Shown here one piece after another: positions 37,623-47,938 of a DNA stretch of 64,000 nt. The stretch covers positions 50,438 to 114,437 of the forward strand of contig CAYXXZ010000002.1 of assembly GCA_964469165.1 (NCBI GenBank), written 5' to 3'. Under the pieces are notes generated by a model. That model saw only the letters and a program-made list of their open reading frames with translations, was not told where the DNA came from and did no database searches. The stretch comes from CAYXXZ01 sp964469165. Lineage in GTDB: Bacteria > Pseudomonadota > Gammaproteobacteria > Pseudomonadales > Porticoccaceae. Positions within the stretch are counted from its first letter, which is position 1. Each line of letters begins with the position of its first letter. Position numbers and translations under genes: made by a program.

Positions 37623-38576
37623 CTAGCCAAAGTGATCATAGCCACCCCGTTCGAGCGCGACCGGATTGCCCCGGCCGTCCACGCAGAACACCTCTCCAGA
37701 TCCCTTTGTGGTCATGCGACCGATCCTGGTCGCGGTCACGCCAGTGGTTGCCAACGCGCTTTCCAATGCCGGGACACAGTCCGGCGGCACGGTGAAACAG
37801 AGCTCGTAGTCCTCACCTCCACTGAGCGCCCAGTTGCGGGCCGTGTCGTCGCCGGCCAACGCACACAACGCGGAAGAAAGGGGCAGCGCGTCGCGCTCGA
37901 CAACCGCGTTCACGCCGCTGGCGCGGGCAATATGGCCCAGATCCTGAACGAGGCCATCGGAGACATCCAGCGCCGCGGAGGCAATGCCGCGCAACGCCAC
38001 CCCCGCCGCGAGGCGCGGCTCGGGCAACCAGTAACGCTCGAGAAGATAGTCGTCGTTGATCTCGTCCTGCAAGCACTGCAAGCCGCCGCGGCTGTCGCCC
38101 AGGGTACCGGTAACGTAGATGAGATCGCCTTCACATGCGCCATCGCGGCGCAAGGCCTGGCCTGCGGGCACCGAGCCCAGCAGCGTCACGGTGATGGTCA
38201 GCGGGCCACGCGTGGTGTCGCCCCCCGACAAAGGGCAGGCAAAGTGCGCCGCGTCCTCGCCAAGGCCGCTGCTGAAACGCTCCAGCCAGGCTTCATTGAG
38301 CGCCGGCAAGGCAATGGCGAGTTGAAAGCCCAGGGGGATGGCGCCCATCGCGGCGATGTCGCTGAGATTCACCCGCAACGCGCGGCGTGCGATCAGCGCC
38401 GGATCGCCGTCGACGGAGAAATGCACGCCGCTCACCAGGGTATCGGTAGTGATGGCGAGTTGCTCGCCAGCGGCCAGGTCGAACAGTGCACAATCGTCGC
38501 CGACGCCCAGCGCCAGCGCGCCGCCCGGCTGGCCCGAGAACTTGAAATAGCGTCGGATGATGTCGAACTCGTTCAT
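37623..38576 (-). CDS. thiL: Thiamine-monophosphate kinase
   Basis: Protein of 317 residues from ATG 38576 (MNEFDIIRRYFKFSG). ATP/Mg motifs LGVGDDCALF and TTDTLVSGVHF, then SGGDTTRGPL and DVSDGLVQDL are intact. It phosphorylates thiamine monophosphate to the active diphosphate. The 133 bases between it and nusB hold no gene. Confidence 0.95.
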   Translation of the reverse strand: MNEFDIIRRYFKFSGQPGGALALGVGDDCALFDLAAGEQLAITTDTLVSGVHFSVDGDPALIARRALRVNLSDIAAMGAIPLGFQLAIALPALNEAWLERFSSGLGEDAAHFACPLSGGDTTRGPLTITVTLLGSVPAGQALRRDGACEGDLIYVTGTLGDSRGGLQCLQDEINDDYLLERYWLPEPRLAAGVALRGIASAALDVSDGLVQDLGHIARASGVNAVVERDALPLSSALCALAGDDTARNWALSGGEDYELCFTVPPDCVPALESALATTGVTATRIGRMTTKGSGEVFCVDGRGNPVALERGGYDHFG

Positions 38577-38709
38577 CCTGGCAGGGCCCCTCTTTGCAGG
38601 GCCCATCGCGCTTCGAAGAGTCGAAGAGAAGTCATCAGGACCTGTTGGGCAACAAGGCTGGAAGCGCCGGCGCACTGGTTCGCAATGGCCCCCAGCGCGC
38701 CAGCCATCA

Positions 38710-39156
38710 TCAGCGACCGGCCCGCGCCGCGCGAATCTCGACCTCGCGGCTGCGCGCCGCCACCCGGTCGAGGATGCTGTTGACGTATTTGTGAGCGTCT
38801 TCCGGACCGAATGACTTCGCCAGGTTGACGGCTTCGTTGATCACGACCTTGTAGGGCACATCGACACGAAACAGCAGCTCGTACGTGCCGATACGCAGCA
38901 CCGCAAGAGAGATCGGGTCCAGGTCGTCCAGGTTGCGGTCGAGAAATGTACGAAACCCTTCGTCGACACTGGCAAGGCCCGCGGGAATGCCGTGCAACAG
39001 CTCTCGGAAATACGCCGTGTCGACCTGCGCCATGTCGTTGTCGCTGAAAAATTCCGCCTCGATATTGGTGATCGCCGTGCCCGAGAGCTGCCATTGGTAC
39101 AGTGCCTGCACCAGCAGGTGACGGGCCTTTTTTCGGTTCGAGGGTTTCGTCGCCAT
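38710..39156 (-). CDS. nusB: Transcription antitermination factor NusB
   Basis: All-helical protein of 148 residues with the typical start KARHLLVQALYQWQLSG and the C-terminal YKVVINEAVNLAKSFG. It binds boxA RNA with NusE in rRNA antitermination. It starts 4 bases after ribH, the usual pairing. Confidence 0.95.
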   Translation of the reverse strand: MATKPSNRKKARHLLVQALYQWQLSGTAITNIEAEFFSDNDMAQVDTAYFRELLHGIPAGLASVDEGFRTFLDRNLDDLDPISLAVLRIGTYELLFRVDVPYKVVINEAVNLAKSFGPEDAHKYVNSILDRVAARSREVEIRAARAGR

Positions 39157-39160
39157 CCGC

Positions 39161-39634
39161 TCACCCGATCCGGCGCAGCAGGGAAATCATTTCCAGTACG
39201 GTCAACGCGGCTTCTTCGCCCTTGTTCTCCCGGTCGTTGCCGGAGCGCGCCAGGGCCTGATCCAGGGTGTCGCAGGTCAGCAAACCGAATCCTACCGGCA
39301 CGCCGCTGTCGAGCCCGACCTGACCGATACCGCGAGTGCACTCGGCACACACATAGTCGAAATGGGGTGTCTCGCCACGGATGACGCAACCCAGCGCAAT
39401 GATGCCTTCCACGTTGCCCGCCGCGGCGATCCTGCGCGCGGCAAGGGGCAGCTCGAACGCGCCCGGAACCCGGTAAATGCTGATGTTGTCGGCGCTGATT
39501 CCCTTGTCTTCGAGCGCCGCCACCGCGCCTCTCTCGAGGCTGCCGGTCACCTGGCCGTTCCAGCGGCTGACCACAATGGCGACACGCGCATCGGTGGCGC
39601 TGAAGTCACCTTCCACAGGTCTGTATTTGCTCAT
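39161..39634 (-). CDS. ribH: 6,7-dimethyl-8-ribityllumazine synthase
   Basis: Protein of 157 residues. Substrate and assembly motifs VSRWNGQVTGSLERGA, VPGAFELPLAA and GCVIRGETPHFDYVC with the catalytic His are intact. It joins the ribitylaminouracil and the butanone phosphate into lumazine, the riboflavin precursor. 17 bases downstream of ribBA. Confidence 0.95.
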   Translation of the reverse strand: MSKYRPVEGDFSATDARVAIVVSRWNGQVTGSLERGAVAALEDKGISADNISIYRVPGAFELPLAARRIAAAGNVEGIIALGCVIRGETPHFDYVCAECTRGIGQVGLDSGVPVGFGLLTCDTLDQALARSGNDRENKGEEAALTVLEMISLLRRIG

Positions 39635-39651
39635 ATTCTTTCTACCCGATG

Positions 39652-40776
39652 TTATTCAACGATGTTCTCGACCACTTCCAGATCGAAGCCGCCCAGACCT
39701 GCATAGCGGATCGGCGCTCCCATCAGGCGCATTTTTGTCACGCCGATATCGCGCAGAATCTGCGAGCCGATGCCCACCTGCTGTACCTGGATATGCTCCG
39801 CCCCCGAAAGGAAGGGCTTGGCAAAATCGCCGTAAATGTCCTGAAGCTGCACTTCGAGCGTGTCGCCAGCGCTGTCCATCCGGCTGCTGATGATGATCAT
39901 CACACCATTATCCTCACGCGCGATACGCTCCAGGGCGCTGTGGAACGTCCAGCGCGGGAAGTCATCCTTGCCAGGCTCCTTGAGGGTGAGCAGGTCGCGT
40001 GCCGGGTTCGGCACGTGAACCCGCACCAGGGTCGGCTGATCAGGTGTGATCTCCCCCCTGACCAGGGCGTGATGGTGTTCGTCCCGCGTGCTGTCGAGGT
40101 ACGTGCGAATCTCGAAGGGACCAAAATCCGTGTTGATCTGGCGCGTGGCGACACAGGTCACGGTTTTTTCATTGGCGACGCGATGGTGAATCAGATCGGA
40201 AATGGTGCCGATCTTGAGGCCGTGAAGCTCGGCAAAGGCCTCGAGGTCGGGGCGCCGCGCCATGGTGCCGTCGTCGTTCATGATTTCGATGAGGACGGCA
40301 GACGGTTCGAGGCCCGCGAGCCGCGCCAGGTCGCAACCCGCCTCGGTGTGACCGGCACGGGTCAACACGCCGCCGGGTTGCGCCATCAGGGGGAAAATGT
40401 GGCCGGGTTGGACGATGTCCCGGGGCGAGGCATTGGGAGCCACCGCCGCCTGTATGGTGCGGGCGCGATCGGCCGCGGATATCCCTGTGGTGACGCCCTC
40501 CGCCGCTTCGATCGAAACCGTGAAGTTGGTGCCGTGGGAAGAGCCGTTGGCCTCTACCATCAGGGGCAGGTTGAGCTGCTTGCAGCGGTCGCGAGTCAGG
40601 GTCAGACAGATCAGGCCGCGGGCGTGCTTGGCCATGAAGTTGATGTCTTCGGCGCGCACGCGGGATGCCGCCATGATCAGGTCGCCTTCGTTCTCGCGAT
40701 CTTCATCGTCCATGAGGACGACCATTTTGCCATCGCGGATATCGGCGATGATTTCTTCGATGCTGTTCAGTTTCAC
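39652..40776 (-). CDS. ribBA: DHBP synthase with a degenerate GTP cyclohydrolase II-like half
   Basis: Protein of 374 residues. The N-terminal ~205 residues form a complete 3,4-dihydroxy-2-butanone-4-phosphate synthase: DDEDRENEGDLIMAA, the HTEAGCDLARLAG segment and EIMNDDGTMARR. The C-terminal half follows the GCHII fold but lacks the zinc-binding Cys cluster that is intact in the separate RibA (35564-36163), so it is probably not a GTP cyclohydrolase. Such RibB-X proteins are known in proteobacteria. It makes the four-carbon riboflavin precursor from ribulose 5-phosphate. Confidence 0.92.
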   Translation of the reverse strand: MKLNSIEEIIADIRDGKMVVLMDDEDRENEGDLIMAASRVRAEDINFMAKHARGLICLTLTRDRCKQLNLPLMVEANGSSHGTNFTVSIEAAEGVTTGISAADRARTIQAAVAPNASPRDIVQPGHIFPLMAQPGGVLTRAGHTEAGCDLARLAGLEPSAVLIEIMNDDGTMARRPDLEAFAELHGLKIGTISDLIHHRVANEKTVTCVATRQINTDFGPFEIRTYLDSTRDEHHHALVRGEITPDQPTLVRVHVPNPARDLLTLKEPGKDDFPRWTFHSALERIAREDNGVMIIISSRMDSAGDTLEVQLQDIYGDFAKPFLSGAEHIQVQQVGIGSQILRDIGVTKMRLMGAPIRYAGLGGFDLEVVENIVE

Positions 40777-40808
40777 GTCTGTACTCTCTCGTTGCTCGAG
40801 CTTGCTGT

Positions 40809-41417
40809 TCAGGCTTGCGCCGCCTTGTCGCCCAACAACAGGCGCTCCAGGTAGCGGGCGATGATATCGACTTCGATGTTGACCTTCACGCCGGGCTGGT
40901 ATCCGCCAATGATGGTGTTGTCCAGGGTGTGGGGGATGATGTTGAGGTCAAACTCACAACCCTCGACAGCATTCACGGTGAGGCTGGTGCCGTCGATGGT
41001 CACCGAGCCCTTGTGGGCGATGTAGCGTGCCAGTTCGGCGGGCGCACGAATACGAAAGTGTTCGGAACGGGCATCGCTGCGGCGGCTGACAACCTCCGCC
41101 AGGCCGTCCACATGACCCGACACCATGTGACCGCCGAAGCGGTCGCCGCTGCGCATCGCCTTTTCCAGATTGACGCGGGAGCCCTGTGCCAGCTGGCCGA
41201 TGGAGGTAAGTCGCAGGGTTTCGCCGGACACGTCCGCGGCAAAACCGGTGTCGCTCATTTCCACCACCGTGAGGCAGACGCCGTTGACGGCAATGCTGTC
41301 GCCCAGGGAGACGTCTGTCATGTCGAGACCAGTGCCATCGATGGTGAGACGCACATCGCCGCCCCTGTTTTCCAGGGCTGTCACCGTACCCAGTGTTTCA
41401 ATGATTCCGGTAAACAT
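40809..41417 (-). CDS. ribE: Riboflavin synthase, alpha subunit
   Basis: Protein of 202 residues starting MFTGIIETLGTV, with two tandem lumazine-binding repeats, each with the G-DS-A-NGVCLTV or KGS-TIDGTSLTVN segment. It dismutates lumazine to riboflavin. It sits between ribD and ribBA in one operon. Confidence 0.95.
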   Translation of the reverse strand: MFTGIIETLGTVTALENRGGDVRLTIDGTGLDMTDVSLGDSIAVNGVCLTVVEMSDTGFAADVSGETLRLTSIGQLAQGSRVNLEKAMRSGDRFGGHMVSGHVDGLAEVVSRRSDARSEHFRIRAPAELARYIAHKGSVTIDGTSLTVNAVEGCEFDLNIIPHTLDNTIIGGYQPGVKVNIEVDIIARYLERLLLGDKAAQA

Positions 41418-41441
41418 AGTATTTCCTTCAGAACTCTGTGA

Positions 41442-42551
41442 TCACTGCAAGCGGGGAACGGCAGTGATGCGCCAATCGTCCCCCAGCGCGCGGATATCTT
41501 CTATCTTCAGCGCCACGGCCTCGGCCATGCGCACCAGCGGCAGATCGAGCAGCGGGCGCGCATCGCTGCCCATCAGCCTGGCTGCCATATAGACCACCAG
41601 CCGGTCCACCAGGCCGGCCCGCAGGAAAGCGCCGCCCAGGCCTGCACCCGCTTCGACCAGCACATCGTTGCATTCGCAGCGCCCGAGATGCGCCAGCACG
41701 GCACGCAGATCGACCCCGTCCGCTGAGGAGGGAAAGCATTTCACCTCCACATTGTCGCCATAGACAGGGTTCCCTGCCGTGGCGGTAGCAATCAGTACTT
41801 GCCCCGGCTGATGGAGAATTTTTGCCTCGCGCGGTGTGCGCAGGCCGCTGTCCACAATCACCCGCAAAGGCTGCCGCGACGCCACTTCCGCGGCATTTTC
41901 CAGCGCCAGCATTTCCGGGGTGACCGTCATGGCGGGGTTGTCCGCCAGCACAGTGCCAATGCCGGTGACGATCGCACCACTTTGGGCGCGCAGTTTGCGC
42001 ACGTCGCGGCGGGCGGGCGCGCCGGTGATCCAGTAGCTCTCGCCGCTCGCCATGGCGGTACGGCCGTCGAGACTCATCGCCAGCTTCAGCGTGACGAAGG
42101 GCAAGCCGCTCTCACAACGCTTGAGAAACCCCGCATTCACCTCGCGCGCCTCGTTCTCCAGCAGCGGCCCGCGCACCCGAATACCGGCGCTCCTCAGCGC
42201 CGCGATGCCTCCCGACGCCTGGCGGTTGGGATCGGCCACGGCATAGACCACCTCCGCAATACCCGCGGCAATCAGCGCCTCGCTGCAGGGGCCGGTGCGG
42301 CCCTGGTGGTTGCACGGTTCCAGCGTGACGTAGGCGGTGGCGCCGCGCGCCTTGTCGCGCGCCGCGCGCAGCGCGTTGATTTCCGCATGAGGCTCGCCCG
42401 CCCGCGCGTGAAAGCCCTCTCCGACCACGTCGCCATCGCGGGCAATGACGCAGCCGACACGGGGATTGGGGTGGGCGCTGTACCAGCCCTGCCGCGCAAG
42501 CTGCAGGGCGCGGGCCATGCAGGCGCTGTCGAAAGGAGAAAAATCACTCAT
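41442..42551 (-). CDS. ribD: Bifunctional riboflavin deaminase/reductase RibD
   Basis: Protein of 369 residues. Deaminase domain at residues 1-150 with zinc motifs HAEINALRAA and LEPCNHQGRTGPC. Reductase domain from about 150, with LKLAMSLDGRTA and the VEAGAGLGGAF segment. It performs the second and third steps after GTP opening. The start overlaps the nrdR stop by 4 bases. Confidence 0.96.
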   Translation of the reverse strand: MSDFSPFDSACMARALQLARQGWYSAHPNPRVGCVIARDGDVVGEGFHARAGEPHAEINALRAARDKARGATAYVTLEPCNHQGRTGPCSEALIAAGIAEVVYAVADPNRQASGGIAALRSAGIRVRGPLLENEAREVNAGFLKRCESGLPFVTLKLAMSLDGRTAMASGESYWITGAPARRDVRKLRAQSGAIVTGIGTVLADNPAMTVTPEMLALENAAEVASRQPLRVIVDSGLRTPREAKILHQPGQVLIATATAGNPVYGDNVEVKCFPSSADGVDLRAVLAHLGRCECNDVLVEAGAGLGGAFLRAGLVDRLVVYMAARLMGSDARPLLDLPLVRMAEAVALKIEDIRALGDDWRITAVPRLQ

Positions 42552-43027
42552 TTGGGCGCGACGGATTTCCTGTCCGGAACCTTTTCCAGCCGGTCCAGTT
42601 CGGCTCGGAATTCGCTGATATCCTGAAAACTGCGATAAACGGACGCGAAGCGCACGTAGGCAACCTCGTCGAGGTCGCGCAGGTGCTGCATAACCTTTTC
42701 ACCGATCAGGCGCGAGGGCACCTCCCGTTCACCGGTGGTTTGCAGGCTGTGTTTGATCTGGGTAAGGGTGGATTCGATCTCTTCGATGCTCACCGGACGC
42801 TTCTCGAGCGCCCGCTGCAAGCCGGAACGCAGCTTGGCTTCGTCAAACGGCTCGCGTGTACCGTCACTCTTGATGACGCGCGGCATCAACAATTCCGCGG
42901 CTTCGTAGGTAGTGAAGCGCTCCTTGCAGGAGAGACACTCACGGCGACGGCGCACCTGACAGCCCTCAGCCACCAGGCGCGAGTCGATTACCTTGGTATC
43001 TTCTGCTCCGCAAAATGGACAGTACAT
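42548..43027 (-). CDS. nrdR: Transcriptional repressor NrdR
   Basis: Protein of 159 residues. The N-terminal zinc ribbon is MYCPFCGAEDTKVIDSR ... CLSCKERFTTYE and an ATP-cone follows (residues ~49-140). It represses ribonucleotide reductase genes according to the ATP/dATP state. First gene of the nrdR-rib-nusB-thiL-pgpA block, about 100 bases after glyA. Confidence 0.96.
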   Translation of the reverse strand: MYCPFCGAEDTKVIDSRLVAEGCQVRRRRECLSCKERFTTYEAAELLMPRVIKSDGTREPFDEAKLRSGLQRALEKRPVSIEEIESTLTQIKHSLQTTGEREVPSRLIGEKVMQHLRDLDEVAYVRFASVYRSFQDISEFRAELDRLEKVPDRKSVAPK

Positions 43028-43130
43028 ACACTACCTATAAAGAACGGGCGCCACCTTAAAGAACGGGTCCGCTCGCTCGGGAGCGGGATCAGTCAGCGGC
43101 CAGTGTAGCACAGGCCGCAGGGCGCTCGGC

Positions 43131-44396
43131 TCAGCCGTAGACGGGGAAGCGCTTGCAGATCTCCAGCACGTTTTCCCTGACCTGGGGCACCACTGTTGCG
43201 GACGTGCCCTTTTCCAGGGAATCGAGAATATCGCACAGCCAGCCCGCCAACTGGCGGCACTCCGTTTCCTTGAAGCCGCGCGTGGTGACCGCGGGCGTGC
43301 CGATACGCAACCCCGACGTGACGAACGGCGAGCGTGGATCGTTGGGCACGGAGTTCTTGTTGACCGTGATGTAGGCTTCACCGAGCGCGGCGTCAGCATC
43401 TTTGCCGGTGTATTCCTTGCCAATCAAATCGATCAACATCAAGTGGTTATCGGTGCCTCCTGAGACGACCTTGTAACCGCGCTCCTGCAGCACGGCGGCC
43501 ATGGCGCGCGCGTTGATCACCACTTGCTTCTGGTACGACTTGAACTCCGGCGCCAGCGCTTCCTTGAAAGCGACGGCCTTGGCGGCGATCACATGCATCA
43601 GCGGACCGCCCTGAATACCGGGGAACACCGCCGAGTTGAGTTTCTTGTGGAAATCCTCTCCCTGGCCCTTGGACAGAATGATGCCGCCGCGCGGGCCGCG
43701 CAGGGTCTTGTGGGTGGTGCTGGTGACCACATGGGCATGGGGCAGCGGGCTGGGATATTCGCCGGCGGCAACCAGGCCCGCGACGTGCGCCATATCCACC
43801 CAGAAGATGGCGCCGACCTTGTCGGCAATGGCGCGCATCCGCGCCCAATCCTTGTAGCGGGAATACGCCGAAAAGCCGCCGATGATCATCTTGGGCTTGC
43901 TTTCCAGCGCGATGCGCTCCATCTCGTCATAGTTGATGACGCCGGTCTCGGTGTCGAGGCCGTAGGGCACGATGTTGTACTGCTTGCCGGAGAAGTTGGC
44001 GGGGTTGCCATGCGTGAGGTGACCACCCTGCGCCAGGTTCATGCCCATGACGGTATCGCCGGGGTTGACCAGTGCCAGGAAGATGGCGGCATTGGCCTGG
44101 GCGCCGGAGTGGGGCTGGACGTTGGCATAGTCGCAATCGAACAGCTCCTTGACTCGGGCGATGGCCAGCTCTTCGGCGATATCGACAAACTCACAACCAC
44201 CGTAATAGCGCTTGCCGGGGTAACCTTCCGCATATTTGTTGGTCAGCGACGACCCCTGAGCCTCCATGACCGCTGGGCTGGCGTAGTTCTCGGAGGCGAT
44301 CAGCTCGATGTGCTCCTCCTGGCGGCGCGCTTCCTGCTGAAGGGTATTCCACAGATCAGGATCACTCTTGGCGATGGTCAGGTTGTTGTCAAACAT
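43131..44396 (-). CDS. glyA: Serine hydroxymethyltransferase
   Basis: Protein of 421 residues. The PLP lysine is in VTSTTHKTLRGPRGG; other conserved parts are LIASENYASPAVMEAQGS and GYPGKRYYGGCEFVD. It interconverts serine and glycine with tetrahydrofolate. It precedes nrdR, a common order in this class. Confidence 0.97.
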   Translation of the reverse strand: MFDNNLTIAKSDPDLWNTLQQEARRQEEHIELIASENYASPAVMEAQGSSLTNKYAEGYPGKRYYGGCEFVDIAEELAIARVKELFDCDYANVQPHSGAQANAAIFLALVNPGDTVMGMNLAQGGHLTHGNPANFSGKQYNIVPYGLDTETGVINYDEMERIALESKPKMIIGGFSAYSRYKDWARMRAIADKVGAIFWVDMAHVAGLVAAGEYPSPLPHAHVVTSTTHKTLRGPRGGIILSKGQGEDFHKKLNSAVFPGIQGGPLMHVIAAKAVAFKEALAPEFKSYQKQVVINARAMAAVLQERGYKVVSGGTDNHLMLIDLIGKEYTGKDADAALGEAYITVNKNSVPNDPRSPFVTSGLRIGTPAVTTRGFKETECRQLAGWLCDILDSLEKGTSATVVPQVRENVLEICKRFPVYG

Positions 44397-44496
44397 GGTT
44401 CAGCACTTCCCCGCGGTGAAAGATAAAGGAGGTAAGGAAGGAAAAAAGAGGCCGAATTCTACACGATGACAGGCTGAACAGCCAGCTTTCGATTTT

Positions 44497-44658
44497 GTCT
44501 GACGCTGGACGTCTGACGTCTGACGCTTTTGGGCGGTGCGTTCTGCCAGCTAGCAGGACACAGCCGTGGGAACAGCCCATATTGGTCAGATTTGCTGCGA
44601 AACTGATCTGGTCCCTCGGAGTGAATAAGCGTCCGACGTCAGACGTCCGACGTCAGAC
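44497..44658. repeat. GTCTGAC-type heptamer-arm element
   Basis: Left arm GTCTGAC-GCTGGAC-GTCTGAC-GTCTGAC (44497-44524) and right arm GTCCGAC-GTCAGAC-GTCCGAC-GTCAGAC (44631-44658) are inverted, each exactly four 7-base units, around a ~106-base core. Together with the terminator next to it this fills the glyA/anti-sigma gap (44397-44778); no gene is seen. Confidence 0.88.
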
Positions 44659-44698
44659 CAAAAATAAAAAAAACGGGAGCCAATCCGTGGTCTCCCGT
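44659..44698 (-). terminator. Intrinsic terminator of the sigma/anti-sigma unit
   Basis: On the minus strand ACGGGAG pairs with CTCCCGT and is followed by T8-A-T5. It begins directly at the edge of the GTCAGAC arm. Confidence 0.85.
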
Positions 44699-44778
44699 CC
44701 CATGCAATGGCGACCCCATGTGAGCAAGCCGGGTACCACTGCTTTTTGCTGGCGCCTTCCCTAGCGCTCTTCCCCTCG

Positions 44779-45210
44779 TCAAAACTCGTTGCTGGCGCTC
44801 TCTACCCCTGACTCCGTTTTTTCGCCATCTTGCGCAGCGTCGCCGATGTAACGGCCTTTGGCGGCACCGCGCGGCGCCGCATTCACCAGCAAGGCATCCA
44901 GGGCGGGGCTGTCGCCGCTGTAGCGATGACTGGAAAACATCAGGTCGGGTCGCGCATCGCGGATCGCGGTATCGACGATCCGCTGCAATTCATCCATGCC
45001 CTCCTGGGCCGCATGCCAACTGCCGAACGCCAGCACGGCAATGAGCACAGATGCCGCCAGGGCACCGGAATACCTGCACAGCTTCCGTACGCGGGCGCGG
45101 GATTCCAGCGCATCGAGACGTGCATCGATGGCCCGCCAGGCGGAACAGCCCGGCGCAAGGATCGGCAATCCCTCGAGCGCCCTGTCCATCCTCTTGTCAC
45201 TGCTGGTCAT
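44779..45210 (-). CDS. Putative anti-sigma factor, single-pass membrane protein
   Basis: Protein of 143 residues from ATG 45210 (MTSSDKRMDRALEGLP); ATG 45219, three codons earlier, is also possible. About 55 N-terminal cytosolic residues, one membrane helix (YSGALAASVLIAVLAFGSWHA), then a ~70-residue outer part with no known domain. It overlaps the sigma factor's end by 14 bases, the usual layout of an ECF sigma and its anti-sigma partner. The assignment rests on topology and position, since I see no clear sequence motif. Confidence 0.55.
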   Translation of the reverse strand: MTSSDKRMDRALEGLPILAPGCSAWRAIDARLDALESRARVRKLCRYSGALAASVLIAVLAFGSWHAAQEGMDELQRIVDTAIRDARPDLMFSSHRYSGDSPALDALLVNAAPRGAAKGRYIGDAAQDGEKTESGVESASNEF

Positions 45211-45787
45211 CGCAAACATCGCCCTCGCCCAAGTCGCCCTCGTCTGTTTCACTGCCCGCCTGCCACCACTGACGCACCTGGCGTCTGGCACGCATCAACT
45301 GGGTTTTCGAATAGCTTTCCGAGTACCCCAGCATCCTTGCGATTTCCTGGTGAGTGTAGCCCTCGACGCCATACAGCCAGAGCACCACCCGTCGTTCCGG
45401 AGCGAGGCGCGCGAAGGCGGTGGCGATATCCCTGGCCATTTCCGCAGAACCGCCGTCGCCCACCACCTGCTCATCCACCAGCACCTCGACATTGCTGTCC
45501 CTGTGCCTGTGGCGGCGCAGGTACATCAGCGCCGCATTGATGAACACCCTTCTCGCCCACCCCCAGAAAGGGGCCTCGAAGCGGTACTGATGAATATTCT
45601 CCACCAGGCTGAGCATGCCGTCCTGAAGGATGTCCTGCGCCTGCTGCGGGCATTGGCTGAACCTGTAACCCACTGTGTACGCCTGCTTTTCGAAAAGACC
45701 GTAGATTTCAAACAAAGCGTCTCTGTCGCCTGCCTGGGCACGCAGGACAAGCTGATCATCGACATCGACCGCAAAAGCGCTTTTCAT
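45197..45787 (-). CDS. ECF-type RNA polymerase sigma factor
   Basis: Protein of 196 residues. Region 2 is visible at residues 12-90 (DRDALFEIYGLFEKQAYTVGYRF, QDILQDGMLSLVENIHQYRF, FWGWARRVFINAAL) and region 4 at about 120-175 (RRVVLWLYGVEGYTHQEIARMLGYSESYSKTQLMRAR). The acidic tail EDTEG-like (ETDEGDLGEGD) is unusual. It probably controls an envelope-related regulon with the neighbouring membrane anti-sigma; no target promoter can be assigned. Confidence 0.88.
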   Translation of the reverse strand: MKSAFAVDVDDQLVLRAQAGDRDALFEIYGLFEKQAYTVGYRFSQCPQQAQDILQDGMLSLVENIHQYRFEAPFWGWARRVFINAALMYLRRHRHRDSNVEVLVDEQVVGDGGSAEMARDIATAFARLAPERRVVLWLYGVEGYTHQEIARMLGYSESYSKTQLMRARRQVRQWWQAGSETDEGDLGEGDVCDDQQ

Positions 45788-46025
45788 ACCCTAATAGATG
45801 CACCTGTAGTGAAAAACGTCACAGCAGAGTGAAAATTTATTCCAACGCTGCCCTTTCCGCTATTTTGCCACCAGTCGCCCCCCGGACAAGACACTCGGCC
45901 TGTTCTCACTCACATTTGGTCAATGGTTCGTTCATGTTGTTCCCTTTGGTAATGGCCCTCACTCACAAGTCACGCGGGTTTCCGCTACAATCGCCGCCAC
46001 ATTCACCATCCCTTTGAAATGAGCC

Positions 46026-47690
<1,665 letters not shown>

Positions 47691-47696
47691 TCTCTA

Positions 47697-47717
47697 CCGC
47701 GCCCGCGCTGGGCGCGG
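47697..47717 (+). terminator. Hairpin after ettA
   Basis: CCGCGCCC-GCGCT-GGGCGCGG, an 8-bp GC stem starting 7 bases after the ettA stop. Only a C/T-mixed tract (CTTTCTCTCTCT) follows. A second copy lies at 47893-47911 with GTTTTC after it. Confidence 0.6.
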
Positions 47718-47743
47718 CTTTCTCTCTCTGGGAGAGATAACGC

Positions 47744-47805
47744 TGTAGGAGCTTGCCTGCAAGCGACAGCCACCGAAATTTGTCGCCTGCAGGCAGGCTC
47801 CTACA
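47744..47805. repeat. REP-like hairpin element
   Basis: Arms TGTAGGAGCTTGCCTGCAAG and CCTGCAGGCAGGCTCCTACA with a short loop. It is the first of two REP copies in the duplicated block next to prlC. Confidence 0.85.
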
Positions 47806-47879
47806 TGCCCGCAAGGCCATGGCGTCGGCGGAGCCGGCACCATGTGCAGTTCAAGATCGAAAAGCGCGAATTCCAGTTG
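47801..47879 (-). pseudogene. Decayed second copy of the prlC 3' end
   Basis: Three pieces of the intact gene are joined. 47801-47812 matches the stop-codon region at 48000. AAGGCCATGGCGTCGGCGGA matches 48076-48095. The stretch from 47832 to 47879 matches about 48352-48398 with three differences (CATGTGCAG ... AAAAGCGCGAATTCCAG). Two internal stretches of roughly 65 and 255 bases are missing. It is flanked on both sides by the same hairpin plus REP unit, so it arose by duplication followed by deletion. Confidence 0.8.
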
Positions 47880-47938
47880 TCACAGCTTCCATCGCGCCCG
47901 CGCTGGGCGCGGTTTTCTCTCTCTGGGAGAGGTAACGC

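Noticed and set aside
42548..44400. FMN riboswitch in front of the riboflavin genes
   Set aside because: I looked in the gaps at 43028-43130, 40777-40808 and 36164-36255 and found none of the conserved RFN segments; the gaps are also too short.
45960..46020. Sigma-70 promoter of ettA around TACAAT
   Set aside because: A -10-like TACAAT is visible, but no -35 hexamer at a usual distance.
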